Shown: piece after piece, positions 1 to 10,620 of the stretch
Layout: every line of letters starts with the position of its first letter
How positions within the stretch are numbered: position 1 is the stretch's first letter
NCBI GenBank assembly: GCA_035610835.1
Contig: CM069458.1
Location: 34,590,718-34,654,717 of the forward strand
Source of the DNA: Ophiura sarsii
Lineage: Eukaryota; Echinodermata; Ophiuroidea; Amphilepidida; Ophiuridae
Length of the DNA stretch: 64,000 nt
Reading direction: 5' to 3'
Made by a program: the position numbers and the translations under genes
The notes under the pieces: model-generated
What the model saw: the letters and a program-made list of their open reading frames with translations, nothing else
Database searches by the model: none
Told to the model about the DNA's origin: nothing

Positions 1-310
1 CATTTTGGTTACTGAAATAACCTAAAAATCCATTAATCAAATTCTGCAAATCCATTAATATATAAGACCAGAAAGCTAACTAGAAAGAATACATACAAAC
101 ACCACATCCGAAGATGAGACTAAGGGTTACGCATCACATACCAACATATAGAGGATCGCATAGGCGATTCAATAGGGAACTTGAATAATTTTAACAGCGA
201 GGCAGATAAATACCGCAAGTTCCACAACTCAAACAAACATTAAACAAGCCTCGACTCATATCCCAACTTAAAAAGCAAGGAAAGACTAGTCCGACGCCAG
301 TTATCAAAAT
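1..310. other. Unassigned AT-rich sequence at the window edge
   Basis: I see no ORF, RNA gene or clear repeat here. A short stretch near position 10 resembles sequence near 10530, so duplication copy A may start further left than 311. Confidence 0.4.
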
Positions 311-1831
311 ACCTTGAAGGTATTATTCTACCCCTGACCTTCCCTCTTATGCCCAAATTAAAATAATTACCCTGTTAGTATAATTATATGAATGATATAA
401 TTTGTAATAATACAATCTTGTTCCAGCCACCGTCCCACCTGTTTTCCGTCGCATTACCTAATACCTAGCCATAAGGCAACTCATGTCACTTTAGCTACAA
501 TTACACATTGTGTATTCGGGCCATTTGGTGAGACTTAACAATAAGTGAAAGGTAAATTCAGTTTTGATTTCTTTCTTTCGAGCATTACACTCAGGTTACC
601 CGTAATGATGAAGGGCTGGTATTATTCTAAGCGGCAAGGCGATAAGTGCTGTCGAAAAAACTCGCTACAGATTTAAACTTATGGATACAAATGAATGGCT
701 ATTGGTGGGTGGATGTCACTTCACTGCATGCGTATCCAGAGTATACTGCGGTATCTGTAGTATGTTATATTGTTATAGTCGATTGAATCCAATAAGGCAT
801 TATTACCTTCCAGTGGTATAGCTACGGAGGTTAAATGGAGAAATGAGTAGCGTAAATTTGTTATTGGTATTGGGGGTGGTGGGGGGGGGGGGGGGTGATT
901 GACCAGTGGCGACACCAGCCTCAACATTTTAGGGGGATGTTGCTTTCATTGTAATAATTGCCTGAATGTAGCTTGATTTGTTCTGAATTATACATTTCTA
1001 TTACAGCGAGCATGTTATCATAACATTGGGGGAGGGAGGACAATGGCATAGGCCAACCCCCATGGTCAAATATTGGGGATATATCCATATGACATAAACG
1101 TATGAGTATACAGTCTAAACACTATAGCGGATCAGATCGTGTCAAACATTCTAGATAAAATGTTCTCATCGGAATGTAAACTTTATCAGTTAAGTGCTAA
1201 CGTTATTGGTTATAAGTGCTAATATATTTGTCTAGTTCAATTTGTTTAACATTTTTTAAACATAATTTTAAGACAACAGATTCGGTTCAGAGTTCACATT
1301 TTGATTGTTATATTAATTACATTAAAATTAAAAATGTTTAAACAAGCTATGCTCCCAGAGACTTACTTCTATAACCCCCGTTTTATTCCAACAGTGAAAG
1401 CCTTCCTAACGTTTACTTTCAATTGTATTACTCAAATCATAGCTTGAAATTCGATTGACGGAGACTGTGTTGCTATGCTTAACGTGTGTGATTTATTGCG
1501 TGTCTATTGATCTGTGATCTAACTTGTTTTGACACAGGTTATTTCTACTTATTATGATCAAATATTGACAACATTACATTGTGTGCAAGTCTCGTACAAA
1601 TGCTTTGGACGATGATAATTTTACTCACATCAGACTTAAACTGATGAGACGTGTTGAAAAGACATCAACATAGACGGGTTCGCACTTCACTTCCACTCTT
1701 AGTAAACTCATTGTTGCATGTTGATTTCCAAGATCACTAGCCCGCGCTTTTTACAGATTGCCACTTTATTTTAATTCTCCAAATATATTTACAGTTTTAG
1801 CTGCTACTTATAGTTAGATGGTTAATATTAA

Positions 1832-2165
1832 AGGTAGATGTTCCGATTGCTGGCCCGATTTTCAACTTGATGTTTTCTATTTTACATGAAAAGTCATCCA
1901 TAAAATTGTCGCATTCCAATGTTTGAGTTGTATAACTCCAATGGTTCTATTTTTAGAAGCACAAGGTCACAAAACATATTCCTATTGAGTTGTACACAAA
2001 CTTGTTGGTGGTTAACCACCTTTGACAGTAATTCACCACATTTTAGCCTAGGAACATATCTGGCGCCTAAGATTTTACAGACATAATGAGAAAAATATGG
2101 GGATTCTTCTGATATCAAATTATCTTGATGTGAAAAAAAAATCATAGCCCCCAAAAAGTGAGCGT
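1832..2165 (+). mobile_element. Small TIR element, TTAA-type family, copy 1
   Basis: It starts after TTAA with AGGTAGATGTTCCGATTGCT and is similar over ~330 bp to copies at 6460, 25578 and (reverse) 60523. The far end is eroded and the boundary is approximate. The 114-codon minus-strand ORF over this element is not conserved in frame between copies and is not treated as a gene. TTAA flanks recall piggyBac or Kolobok, but no transposase is present, so the superfamily is open. Confidence 0.6.
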
Positions 2166-2644
2166 ATTGTGGTATGCTCCATTCATGCATGTCTTCTTCT
2201 GGAGGATGATTTGAAATGAACTTATGACCCCCGTGCAATCGCCCTAGTCGCCCTTTGCACGGTCCGCCCCTTGCGAGGAGAGTTATTTAGTTGATTTGAT
2301 TTCAATATTTACAATTTCGGACAGTTTTCCGTTCTTCCTGCGTGTTATTCATATGTTGATACTTTTCCAGCGCAGTGCAATCGCTGGCCTGATCGCCGTA
2401 GGTATGACAGGGCAATAACGGAATTTAGATTATCAAATCGTCCAATGATTAGCTTCCTGTAGTTATGGGCAAACATTCAATAAATATGTTGCAAGGAAAT
2501 TATGTATTTCATAATTGTTAAACTTAACAATGCTTCATATAGAAATTAACGAGAAAGCCGTGATTTGCTTAGAAGGAAAGTGTATAGTAAATTATAAACC
2601 ACCATATAGCTGGCATGTTGAGTCCAAGGATTATATATGTTGGT

Positions 2645-3430
2645 GTTACCATTTTTGCGCGCTTCGCGCGAATTAGTTGTCATTTTCATTATTCAAGTTA
2701 TAAAAACATGGCTTAAAGAACGTTTTTCTGGACCATTTTCCATTTTTGTTTAAAAAACTGACAGTTTGTACGCATAAATTATTCAAGCTTAAAACATGAT
2801 GGATCAGGAACGTTTTTCTGGAGCTTTTTAGTGTTAAAATAGCATTTTTTTTGGCGCTTCGCGCGAATTGGTTTCAATGTTTATTATTCAAGCTTTATAA
2901 CAGCATAATTATTTCAGGAATGTTTTCTTGACCATTATAGTTTCAAAACTATACATTTTTCTGCGTTTGGAACAAGATGGCTTCATCAACGTTTTCAGGA
3001 CCATTTTAGTGTTAAAGTAATATTTTTTTTCGCGCTACGTTCAAATTAATTTCAATGTTTATTATTCAAGCTTATAACAAGGTGGCTTCATAAACGTTTT
3101 TCAGGACCATTCTAGCGTTAAAATAACCAATTTTTGCGCGCTACGCCTGAATGTTGTATTATTCAAGCTTAACAAGATGGCTTCAGGAACGTTTTTCTGC
3201 ACCTTTTTTGTAACAATAGGCAATTTTGTTCACGCTACGCCTGAATTATTTTCAATGTTTTATTGTTCAAGAATCAAGCTTAACAAGGGGGCTTCAGGAA
3301 CGTTTTCAGGACCATTTTAGTGTTAAAATAAATAAAAATTGTGCGATACGCGCAACTTAATTTCAATGTTGTATTATTCAAGCTTAACCAGACGGCTTCA
3401 AGAACATATTCTAAACCTTTTTTTTAATGT
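2645..3430 (+). repeat. Tandem satellite, ~90-115 bp monomer, about 8 units
   Basis: Successive units share a GC-rich core (GCGCGCTTCGCGCGAATT and variants near 2658, 2852, 3030, 3137, 3227 and 3341), then TTCAATGT, TATTATTCAAGCTT, AACAAGATGGCTTCAGGAAC and a TTTTCTGGACCATTTTAG-like segment. The GC core is nearly self-complementary. The matching position of duplication copy B (about 14025) lacks the array, so it expanded or inserted after the duplication. Confidence 0.8.
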
Positions 3431-4030
3431 ATGTTTCATTTTAAATTGATCTCTCCATTTTATCGCAGAGTTTCTTGACTAGCAAATGGTTGCATAATTC
3501 ATAGAATTGTACATGTAATACTGAAACTTATCAACTCGATCACCCCATAACTGTTAGAAGGCAGCTAATTTAATTTGGTAAATCCTGACTAAGTGTAATA
3601 ATACCTTTCGTGGCCGGTCGTTTGGCGAGCGGCCATGTTCATGTTTACGAGGTCAAGAGGGTAACATGAAGAGAGAGTCGCATAATTGACGGGTATCATA
3701 TTCCGTCTGCTATAGAGGCCTGGCACTCGGAATAAAATCAGACAAGTTGGAAAATAGATGTAAGGCTTTTAGAGAGATATAGTGGCAGACATTTTGTGAG
3801 AATGTGATATGGGCACGGATATTGGACTATAAATGTCAATTACCTTCTAATTTATTGAAGAGAAGAGCATCTAAAACTAGGTACTTAATTTGATTATTGA
3901 TGTTATAGAATGATGTTAAGCCCGTTGACACGTGTATTTTAAACTACGGGTCTTTTCATTTCTTGCAACTTCTTGTCCAGATAAAAGATACACCTTCTGT
4001 AAGTATACTTAAAGAAACACCTTCTGTAAG

Positions 4031-4639
4031 TATTATATGAACTTATATTATTTCTCCGCAAATAATACACATCTCACCGCAAGAGCATAATAATGTTAGA
4101 TAATGCATACGAGTATAACATTTAACAATGATACATAGTTTTTTCTATTCGTTTTCTTGGAGCAGACGTTGTGATATTTTGAATCTAAAAAGGAGAAGCT
4201 CACTGATTGTGGTGTGGGGGTGCGTTGCGTCCAAAGAGTAGTTATTGTGCACACCAGTATGATTAGCACCATTGCTGTACCAACAGAGCTTGTACCTTGA
4301 CACAAACTGTACCAAACTGATGGTATTTAAGTAATTAACAGCTGCCGTCTTCCTCCCACCATTTATACAGGGTACAGAGAGGCATAACTGAGAGGCTACA
4401 CTAAGGAAAAAGAAGCTAGAAGTGGAATCCTAACTAAAACTTACATATGTATTATTCAAAAAATATGGGATCTTTAAGAAGAAAAAAAAGACTGAATTGA
4501 AGTCATATCAATTGCACTACTTGAAGGAAGCTTTTCTTAAAAACAGTCGTTTAATAACGTCACAAGTAGTTCATTGCACTATAATGTAGATACAGAAGAC
4601 AGTGGGTCAGGTGATGAGAGGGAGGCAGGCCGGTATTGC
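4031..4639. other. Unassigned sequence
   Basis: No gene or recognised repeat is seen apart from a short local duplication of ACACCTTCTGTAAGTA around 3990-4035. Confidence 0.35.
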
Positions 4640-5139
4640 TCACGAAATCCTCTTTGCGTTGCGTCTATATGCAACGCTGCTATCATATTTGATATGAATT
4701 GCATATGGTTTGAAAACTAAATTTAACCGCGACCATCTTGAACGATAAATCTATGTTAAAAGGCTAAAAGGTTTGTTAAGCTAGCTTTGCAACGAGGCGA
4801 ATGAAGTATTCGGGTTACACATAGAGGCCTTACGAGAGAAAGGAATCAGAGCATTAAAAAGGGCGAATTTTCATTGTCGATGTCAAAATGGGGATCTGCA
4901 GATTTATTGTCCAATAGAGAGCATAAAATAGGTGTTTATCAAAATCCTTATCTTACCAGCGCTTTTAAAAACATCATACATGTAGTCATACGTTGAGTCG
5001 TTTCCAAATACCCGAGGGATATTGTACCATCAACGGTTGTGTTCAATTTCAAATAATATTTCACCTACCACTTTCTCGCGGTACCGTGACTAAATAAAAA
5101 TGCATGTATATTATTAGTTCAATACTTCAAATTCTATCT

Positions 5140-5165
5140 CCCCCCCCCCCCCCCCCCCCCCCCCC
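5140..5165 (+). repeat. Poly-C homopolymer (26 C)
   Basis: This is an uninterrupted run of C. Long C or G runs recur in the window (19949, 22876, 29779-29980, 47022). Their true lengths are uncertain because such tracts are error-prone in sequencing. Confidence 0.9.
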
Positions 5166-6459
5166 ATCACGGACCTCCAGCACCCGGGCCAAGATCCTAG
5201 CCACTACACTCGGCGAGTATATTCGCCTCGTTATATAGACTTTTGTAGCCCAAATACCTGCACGCCGGGTTATAAAAAACATTTTTTCCGCACAGTTGCC
5301 GTGTGGTGTAGTAGAGTTAGGGTTATTGATGGGTGGTCAGATAACTAGCGGTGTTGCTGTAAAATATGTCGTCATATTGATATTATAATTTGAAGAGAGT
5401 CATTCACTTTCCAGTTGATTACAATGAAGACAAGTTTAATAAAAACAATAGAGAAATGCAATTCAAATTAATCCTGGGGTTCGCTATTAGAGAAGTTGAA
5501 GGTTAAATAAATCCCACAGACTTGTAATTACATTAACTTATAAACATAGTTTTTGAGAGTGTTAATTCTTGCTTTCCATATGTTAGCAACCATAAGTCAA
5601 ACAATCGGTCAAATCTTTGCAATCGTCCCCTGCTCTTATCAACTATTCTCCCGTTATATTCTCCACATCATATTAGATGTTGATCTGTAGCAGCACATGC
5701 CTGTCCATGGAACTGCAGCAGCACGTGTTTCTATAGACGTGTTACAGTGATTATCAAGGGATTACCGCTGCAGCTTCATCAAAATCACTACTTCACTGGA
5801 GGGTTTATTTTTCACCTACTTATTTATGACTTGATTTATGAAACCAGACAGACTTATAATATCGTCATCTAATTGGACGCTTTGAATGTGGTACTGTATT
5901 GAAGCTGTTGAAGGAAGGTATCAATCTACTGTGTACAGTTGCTAAACCAAATAAATAAATGATTGTTGAACTCACATTTAAATCTAATGTCCATATGTTT
6001 CAATAAACAGAAGGTAATTGAATTCACATTAGGGATGCTTTGTATAAAGCTAATATTTCAACTCCCAACGTTTATTTTCCTGTTCCCGGAGTTCAATGAA
6101 GACAACAAAATAACAGGAGTAAACTTCCCGAGCGAGAGTGAAGGTCAGCTTATAGATAGATGTGACCGTTAATGGCCATGCTGTTACATTGATGGCACGG
6201 TATACAGTGTGTTGTGTTGTAAATCCTACCCAGTGTCTGTTTCAATTCCATGAATTTCGGATTATGTCTTTGATTCGGAACGAGATGGACACAAACTGGG
6301 CATCCAAATATATCATAATACATCTTTATATATTACTTCCTTCCTACTGCAATGACGAATTTATTTATAATAGGTTTACAACAATGGCTCAGGGGCAGGT
6401 TATCTCCTCTATCTACCTCCCGAAATGATGCCGTCTTGTTAGTGAATGATCTGCTTTAC

Positions 6460-6796
6460 AGGTAAATGTTCTGATTGCTGGCCCGATTTTTAACTTAATG
6501 TTTTCTATTTTACATGAAAGGTCATCCTTAAATATTGTCACATTCCAAGTTTGAGTTGCATAACTCCAATGGTTCTTATTTTAGAAGCACGAGGTCAGAT
6601 GAAATTTGCCCATTGAGTAGTACACAAACTGGCGGGTGGTTAACCACCTTTGGCAGTTGTTCACCACCTTTTAGACTACATTTCTGACCTAAGATTTTAC
6701 AGACATAATGAGAAAAATAAGGGGATTCTTCTGATACAAAAATAGCTTGATGTGAAAGAAAATCATAGCCAAAAAAATTGATCAGAACTAACACCT
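6460..6796 (+). mobile_element. Small TIR element, TTAA-type family, copy 2
   Basis: The left end reads TTACAGGTAAATGTTCTGATT and the right end GATCAGAACTAACACCTGTAA, so the ends TTACAGGT and ACCTGTAA are inverted repeats. The interior is similar to copies 1, 3 and 4. ORFs across it are repeat shadows. Confidence 0.65.
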
Positions 6797-7327
6797 GTAA
6801 TACAAAGAGCGTACATTGGTAGGTAAATGCTTTTGTGGATCGAGTCATCAATTTGACAGAAGTATCTCAAAATGTACCTTGCTCTAAAAGCATCTATCAT
6901 TTTACCTGTATACGACATGGTAACAAACATTCCCATTAACACTATCCTCATCGACTCTGCGCTACTGTTATTGTTAAACGCCTTGAACAAGTGGGTAGTC
7001 TTATGAATGCACATGTCATTTATGTTTACGTTACGTAAAGTGACTTGTCGACGGTACTAAAAGACTAAAGCAACATGAGTAGTATTTTGAAGACCTTTCC
7101 ATTGAGGAATTAATAAGTTCAACTTCGGTTACTTTGTGCTGAGTGTATTGCAGAAATATAACTGTTTATGTGTGATAGAAATGGTACAGAATTGTGTTTG
7201 TTGAGAGAAAATCCTTGACTTGTTAATGCACCAACTCTATCAATTCCTACTTTTATTTAGCTATTGATCGCAATGTAATTAACTTGATTATTGCTTTTGA
7301 TACGAATACTATGCTTGCTAATGTATT

Positions 7328-7779
7328 CAGTGGTGGAACTTCAGATTTTTTCCAACTAGCCAGTCGGGCAGGTAACTCACTACAGAATTTACCTGCCCGC
7401 CAAAAATTCCACCAGCCCAAGGTTTTTTCATAATATTTTGCAGCAAACAATTAAGAGCAAGACTACTTTTAAATGATGATACAATTACATGTTTTTGTCT
7501 TTATTGTACGATGTTCCACTATAACCCTAGCCTGTAACAGCTCCTCGTATTCATCATGTTCTTCAATCCAATATTCTTTAATCTCGTATCAACCTGATCT
7601 CCTCTATCATCATGACACACGGTCTGACGATGAAATGACCCTGAACTCACTGTTACTTATATACACTTTGAGCTTCAAAAATGTTACCCGCCAGTCGGAC
7701 GGGTACCTTTGCATCTTCACCCGCCCGACACGAAAGTTACCCGCTATGGGCGGGCGGGCGGGTCTTATTTCCATCACTG
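7328..7779. mobile_element. Non-autonomous hAT-type element (452 bp)
   Basis: The ends are CAGTGGTGGAA on the left and TTCCATCACTG on the right, which is the hAT-type CAGTG...CACTG arrangement. An exact 8-bp direct repeat, AATGTATT, flanks it at 7320-7327 and 7780-7787, the target duplication length of hAT elements. GC-rich subterminal motifs (GGGCAGGTAAC on the left, its complement with CCCGCC runs on the right) recur inside. There is no transposase ORF, so it would need an enzyme supplied in trans. The ORFs at 7473-7919 and 7610-7801 lie in or across it and are not supported as genes. Confidence 0.85.
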
Positions 7780-8274
7780 AATGTATTATATCTACTTTCA
7801 AAATGCAGACAATTCAAATACATGTCACGTGGAGCAGGTTTTATGACAACACGAGATGCGCAGAAAACCCCGCAGGCGGTAATCCCAAATGTTACCCGGT
7901 TAGCTACTGTTCGGGCTAAATTGTGGCTTTAGGAGTGACCAAGTGATGACATAACGGTCTTCACTCACAATATTTTCCCTCAAGGATAATAGTTACATTT
8001 CTGTACATGTGGCTGTTTGTTATTCTTAAAGTTGCATAGTAAAAAAGCATTTATTAGTCGAGCTGATGACTTGATGACCTTGATGACTCGGAACAGAAAA
8101 AGTGTACTTTAGGTCCCAGATACTGGTATACCAGTATCGTACACTACTGGTACGAAGTACGGACGATACTGGAACACCAAATTATGTACCAGTATCGAGC
8201 GATACTGGAACATAATTTTGTTCCAGTTTCGCCCGATACTGGAACATTTGAAAGGTACCAGTATCGTACGATAC

Positions 8275-9917
8275 ACGCTTGATAACATGAAATGTATTGC
8301 TGTTTCCTCCATTGAGATTTCTGAATCGACCAACAGTTCTTTCGCTGCTTTCGGTCATGTTTCCACTGATGATGTACACAAAATCATCACCAAATCTGCA
8401 AACAAGTCATGTGCTTTGGATCCTTTTCCAACCGATCTTCTCAAGAAATGCCTTGATCCTCTGCTTCCGCATATCACACGAATCATCAATTCGTCGTTAA
8501 ATTCTGGATGTATGCCAGAAATGATGAAAGTTGCGCAAGTTGTTCCCTTGATCAAGAAACCAAAGCTTGATCGAAATGAACTGAAGAACTATAGACCGAT
8601 CTCAAACCTCAAATTCATCTCTAAAACTATTGAGCGAGCAGCTTCAGCTCAACTTGCCACTTATCTGCAGGACAACGACCTTCATGGACATAAGCAGTCT
8701 GCGTACCGAAAGTTCCATAGTACGGAGACTGCGCTGCTACGTGTTCAAAATGACCTTCTATACGCAGTTGACAAGCATCAAGAAGCTGTGCTTATTCTAT
8801 TAGATTACTCCGCGGCATTTGACACCATCGATCATCAGATCCTCATCAAACGTTTGCGTGATCGCTATGGTATTACCAGTACCGCCCTTGAGTGGTTTTC
8901 CTCTTACCTAAGTGGACGTGTCCAGTCAGTCAACATTAAAGGGGTTTTGTCTGATGATATTTTTCTGACAGAGGGAGTCCCACAGGGTTCTGTATTGGGA
9001 CCACAGCTCTTCACCATGTACACTGCCCCTTTGGGTGACATCATTGAAGCTCATGGTATAGACTATATGACTTACGCTGATGATACCCAGCTCTACTTAG
9101 TACTTAATCGTTCTGACAGATCAACCGCTATTCGCAAACTGGAGCAATGTGTTCATGATGTTAAAGCCTGGTCGATACACAATAAACTAATGCTGAATGA
9201 CTCTAAGACAGAAGTTATATTTGTAAGTTCCAAATTTGTGAAAACTCTGACCTTCCCTAAAATTAAAATCGGTGAATCTGACATAGAAATTGCCAGTGCA
9301 GCTAGAAATCTTGGTGTCATTTTTGATAAGTCCCTGGAAATGAAAGGTCATGTCTCGAACATTGTTCACGCGGCCTCTTTTGCCATTTACAAGATCGGAA
9401 AGCTCATCAAATATCTTGATCGCGAGTCAACTGAGCGACTTGTCCACGCCTTTGTGTCATCAAGACCTGACAGCTGCAATAGCCTATTGTATGGTCTACC
9501 TGAATACCAAATTGCAAAGTTACAACGAGTGCAAAATTCTGCTGCCCGTGTCACGGTGCTCAAGGCGTGACCATATGAAGCCGATTCTTCGTGAGCTTCA
9601 CTGGCTCCCTGTTCAGCAACGCTTACAATACAAGATAGCTTTGCTCACATTCAAGGCATTAAATAATATGGCACCAGCATATATCACAGAACTTTTAACT
9701 AAATACACTCCCGGGAGAACCCTTCGCTCTTCTACTCAAAATCTTCTTCACATCCCGGCTCCAGGAAACACAAAATTTTTACAGTAACAGAACCTTTGCG
9801 ATCATAGCACCAAAGATTTGGAACAGTTTACCATCATATATTCGCTCAATGTCATCTCTTGGCCAATTTAAAAAGTGCCTCAAGACTCATATCTTTAAGT
9901 CCATACATAGTGTTTGA
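8275..9917 (+). pseudogene. Reverse transcriptase of the L2/CR1-type LINE, frameshifted
   Basis: The frame gives a non-LTR RT: NYRPISNLKFISKTIER, then motif A AAFDTIDHQ, motif B GVPQGSVLGP and motif C YADDTQLYL, with a C-terminal HWLPV / APAYI block and IWNSLP near the end, all typical of CR1/L2 ORF2. The reading frame is open to about 9565, shifts by about 9560 into a second frame carrying DHMKPILRELHWLPV, shifts again near 9775 to a third frame carrying APKIWNSLPSYIRSM, and stops at 9915-9917. With no endonuclease and two frameshifts it cannot be active. The apparent N-terminus upstream of 8275 is read-through of foldback sequence. Confidence 0.85.
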
Positions 9918-10073
9918 TTGTTTATAGTATATTGTCAACTATTGTGCAGTTCCTGTATGTCTCTCATATTTTGTTTTTGTTTGTATTTTATGTATTGTAC
10001 TTTTATCTTTGTATTTAAGCGCTTTGAGAACTTGTTGTAAGGCGCTATATAAGTATTTTGTATTATTATTATT
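8275..10073 (+). mobile_element. L2/CR1-type LINE, 5'-truncated, inserted in a foldback element
   Basis: This is a non-LTR retrotransposon fragment. It begins abruptly inside a palindrome unit at 8274/8275 and ends with an L2/CR1-like 3' hairpin (AAGCGCTTTGAG ... GGCGCTATATAAGT, about 10016-10053) followed by a short (TTA)n tail. A possible 4-bp ATAC duplication (8271-8274 and 10074-10077) flanks it and could be microhomology. The other foldback copy (57545) shows the uninterrupted arrangement. The endonuclease and 5' part are missing. Confidence 0.85.
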
Positions 10074-10296
10074 ATACTGGAACACTGGCTTTGTACCAGT
10101 ACCGAACGATACTGAGTGTTCCAGTATCGGACACATACTAACAGTAGTGAGTTGACCCAGTGGTACATAACTTTGTATCGTCCGATATTGAAACACTGAC
10201 TTTTTACCAGTATCGTACGCTACTGGTGTTCCGGTATCGGACGATACTAGTACAGTCCAGAATATGGGACCTAAAGTAAACTTTTTCCCTCGGAAC

Positions 10297-10620
10297 TTAA
10301 AGTGAGTAAGTAAAGTAAATAGCAAACTGTTACAAAGATTTTAAAACAACAATAGACACGTTACATAGCCGCACGCGAAGTCTGATTCCAACCTTATTAC
10401 GAGGTGATCGGAGTCATCCGGGCGAGTTGTCAATCATATTTCAGGAAAACTTCCATTTAAAATGTCTACTTCAAAACCATGTGCAGACTATCCCTACTTA
10501 AATAATGTTATTAAATTCAACTTGTGGGGTGCTGAAATAACCCCCCAAACAATAAGAACATTCGGCACATTTATTAATTAGACAGCAATGTATTTCACTC
10601 ATTGTACATGGACGCCAATG
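10297..10620. other. Unassigned spacer between foldback element and copy B
   Basis: No gene or repeat is recognised in these 324 bp. Confidence 0.35.

Larger units (their letters stand above)
311..4030 (+). repeat. Segmental duplication A/B, copy A, first part
   Basis: This block aligns in the same order and orientation with 10621-14640. Shared landmarks are the ACCTTGAAGGTATTATTCTA start (311 and 10621), the block around 600-660 (10908-10965), the stretch at 1100-1780 (12005-12740) and the end at 3430-4030 (14030-14640). The copies are diverged and each has private insertions: copy A alone has the satellite at 2645-3430 and a TIR element at 1832. The offset is about 10.3 kb. No host gene is recognisable in it. 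Confidence 0.8.
4640..7130 (+). repeat. Segmental duplication A/B, copy A, second part
   Basis: Segments here recur in order in 20600-27120: 4680-4860 with 20640-20850, 5640-5870 with 21460-21690, 5870-6066 with 25420-25950, and 6830-7100 with 26790-27090. Copy A lacks the TIR element found at 25578, giving an empty site near 6012. Two ORFs here (5963-6172 and 6162-6428) show no recognisable family and are not supported as genes. Confidence 0.7.
8095..10288. mobile_element. Foldback element of 20-bp palindromes, copy 1, split by a LINE
   Basis: The outer ends are inverted repeats: AGAAAAAGTGTACTTTAGGT on the left and the complement of GGAAAAAGTTTACTTTAGGT on the right. An exact 8-bp repeat, CTCGGAAC, flanks it at 8087-8094 and 10289-10296. 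Both arms are chains of the degenerate palindrome CCAGTATCGTACGATACTGG. Without the LINE at 8275-10073 the element would be about 390 bp. A second copy without LINE is at 57545-57867. An 8-bp target duplication fits hAT, P, Merlin or MULE families. The terminal bases do not decide between them. Confidence 0.8.

Noticed and set aside
1894..2238. 114-codon ORF with partial similarity to the ORF at 6576-6851
   Set aside because: The similarity comes from both lying over copies of the same small TIR element. The frame is not kept in the other copies.
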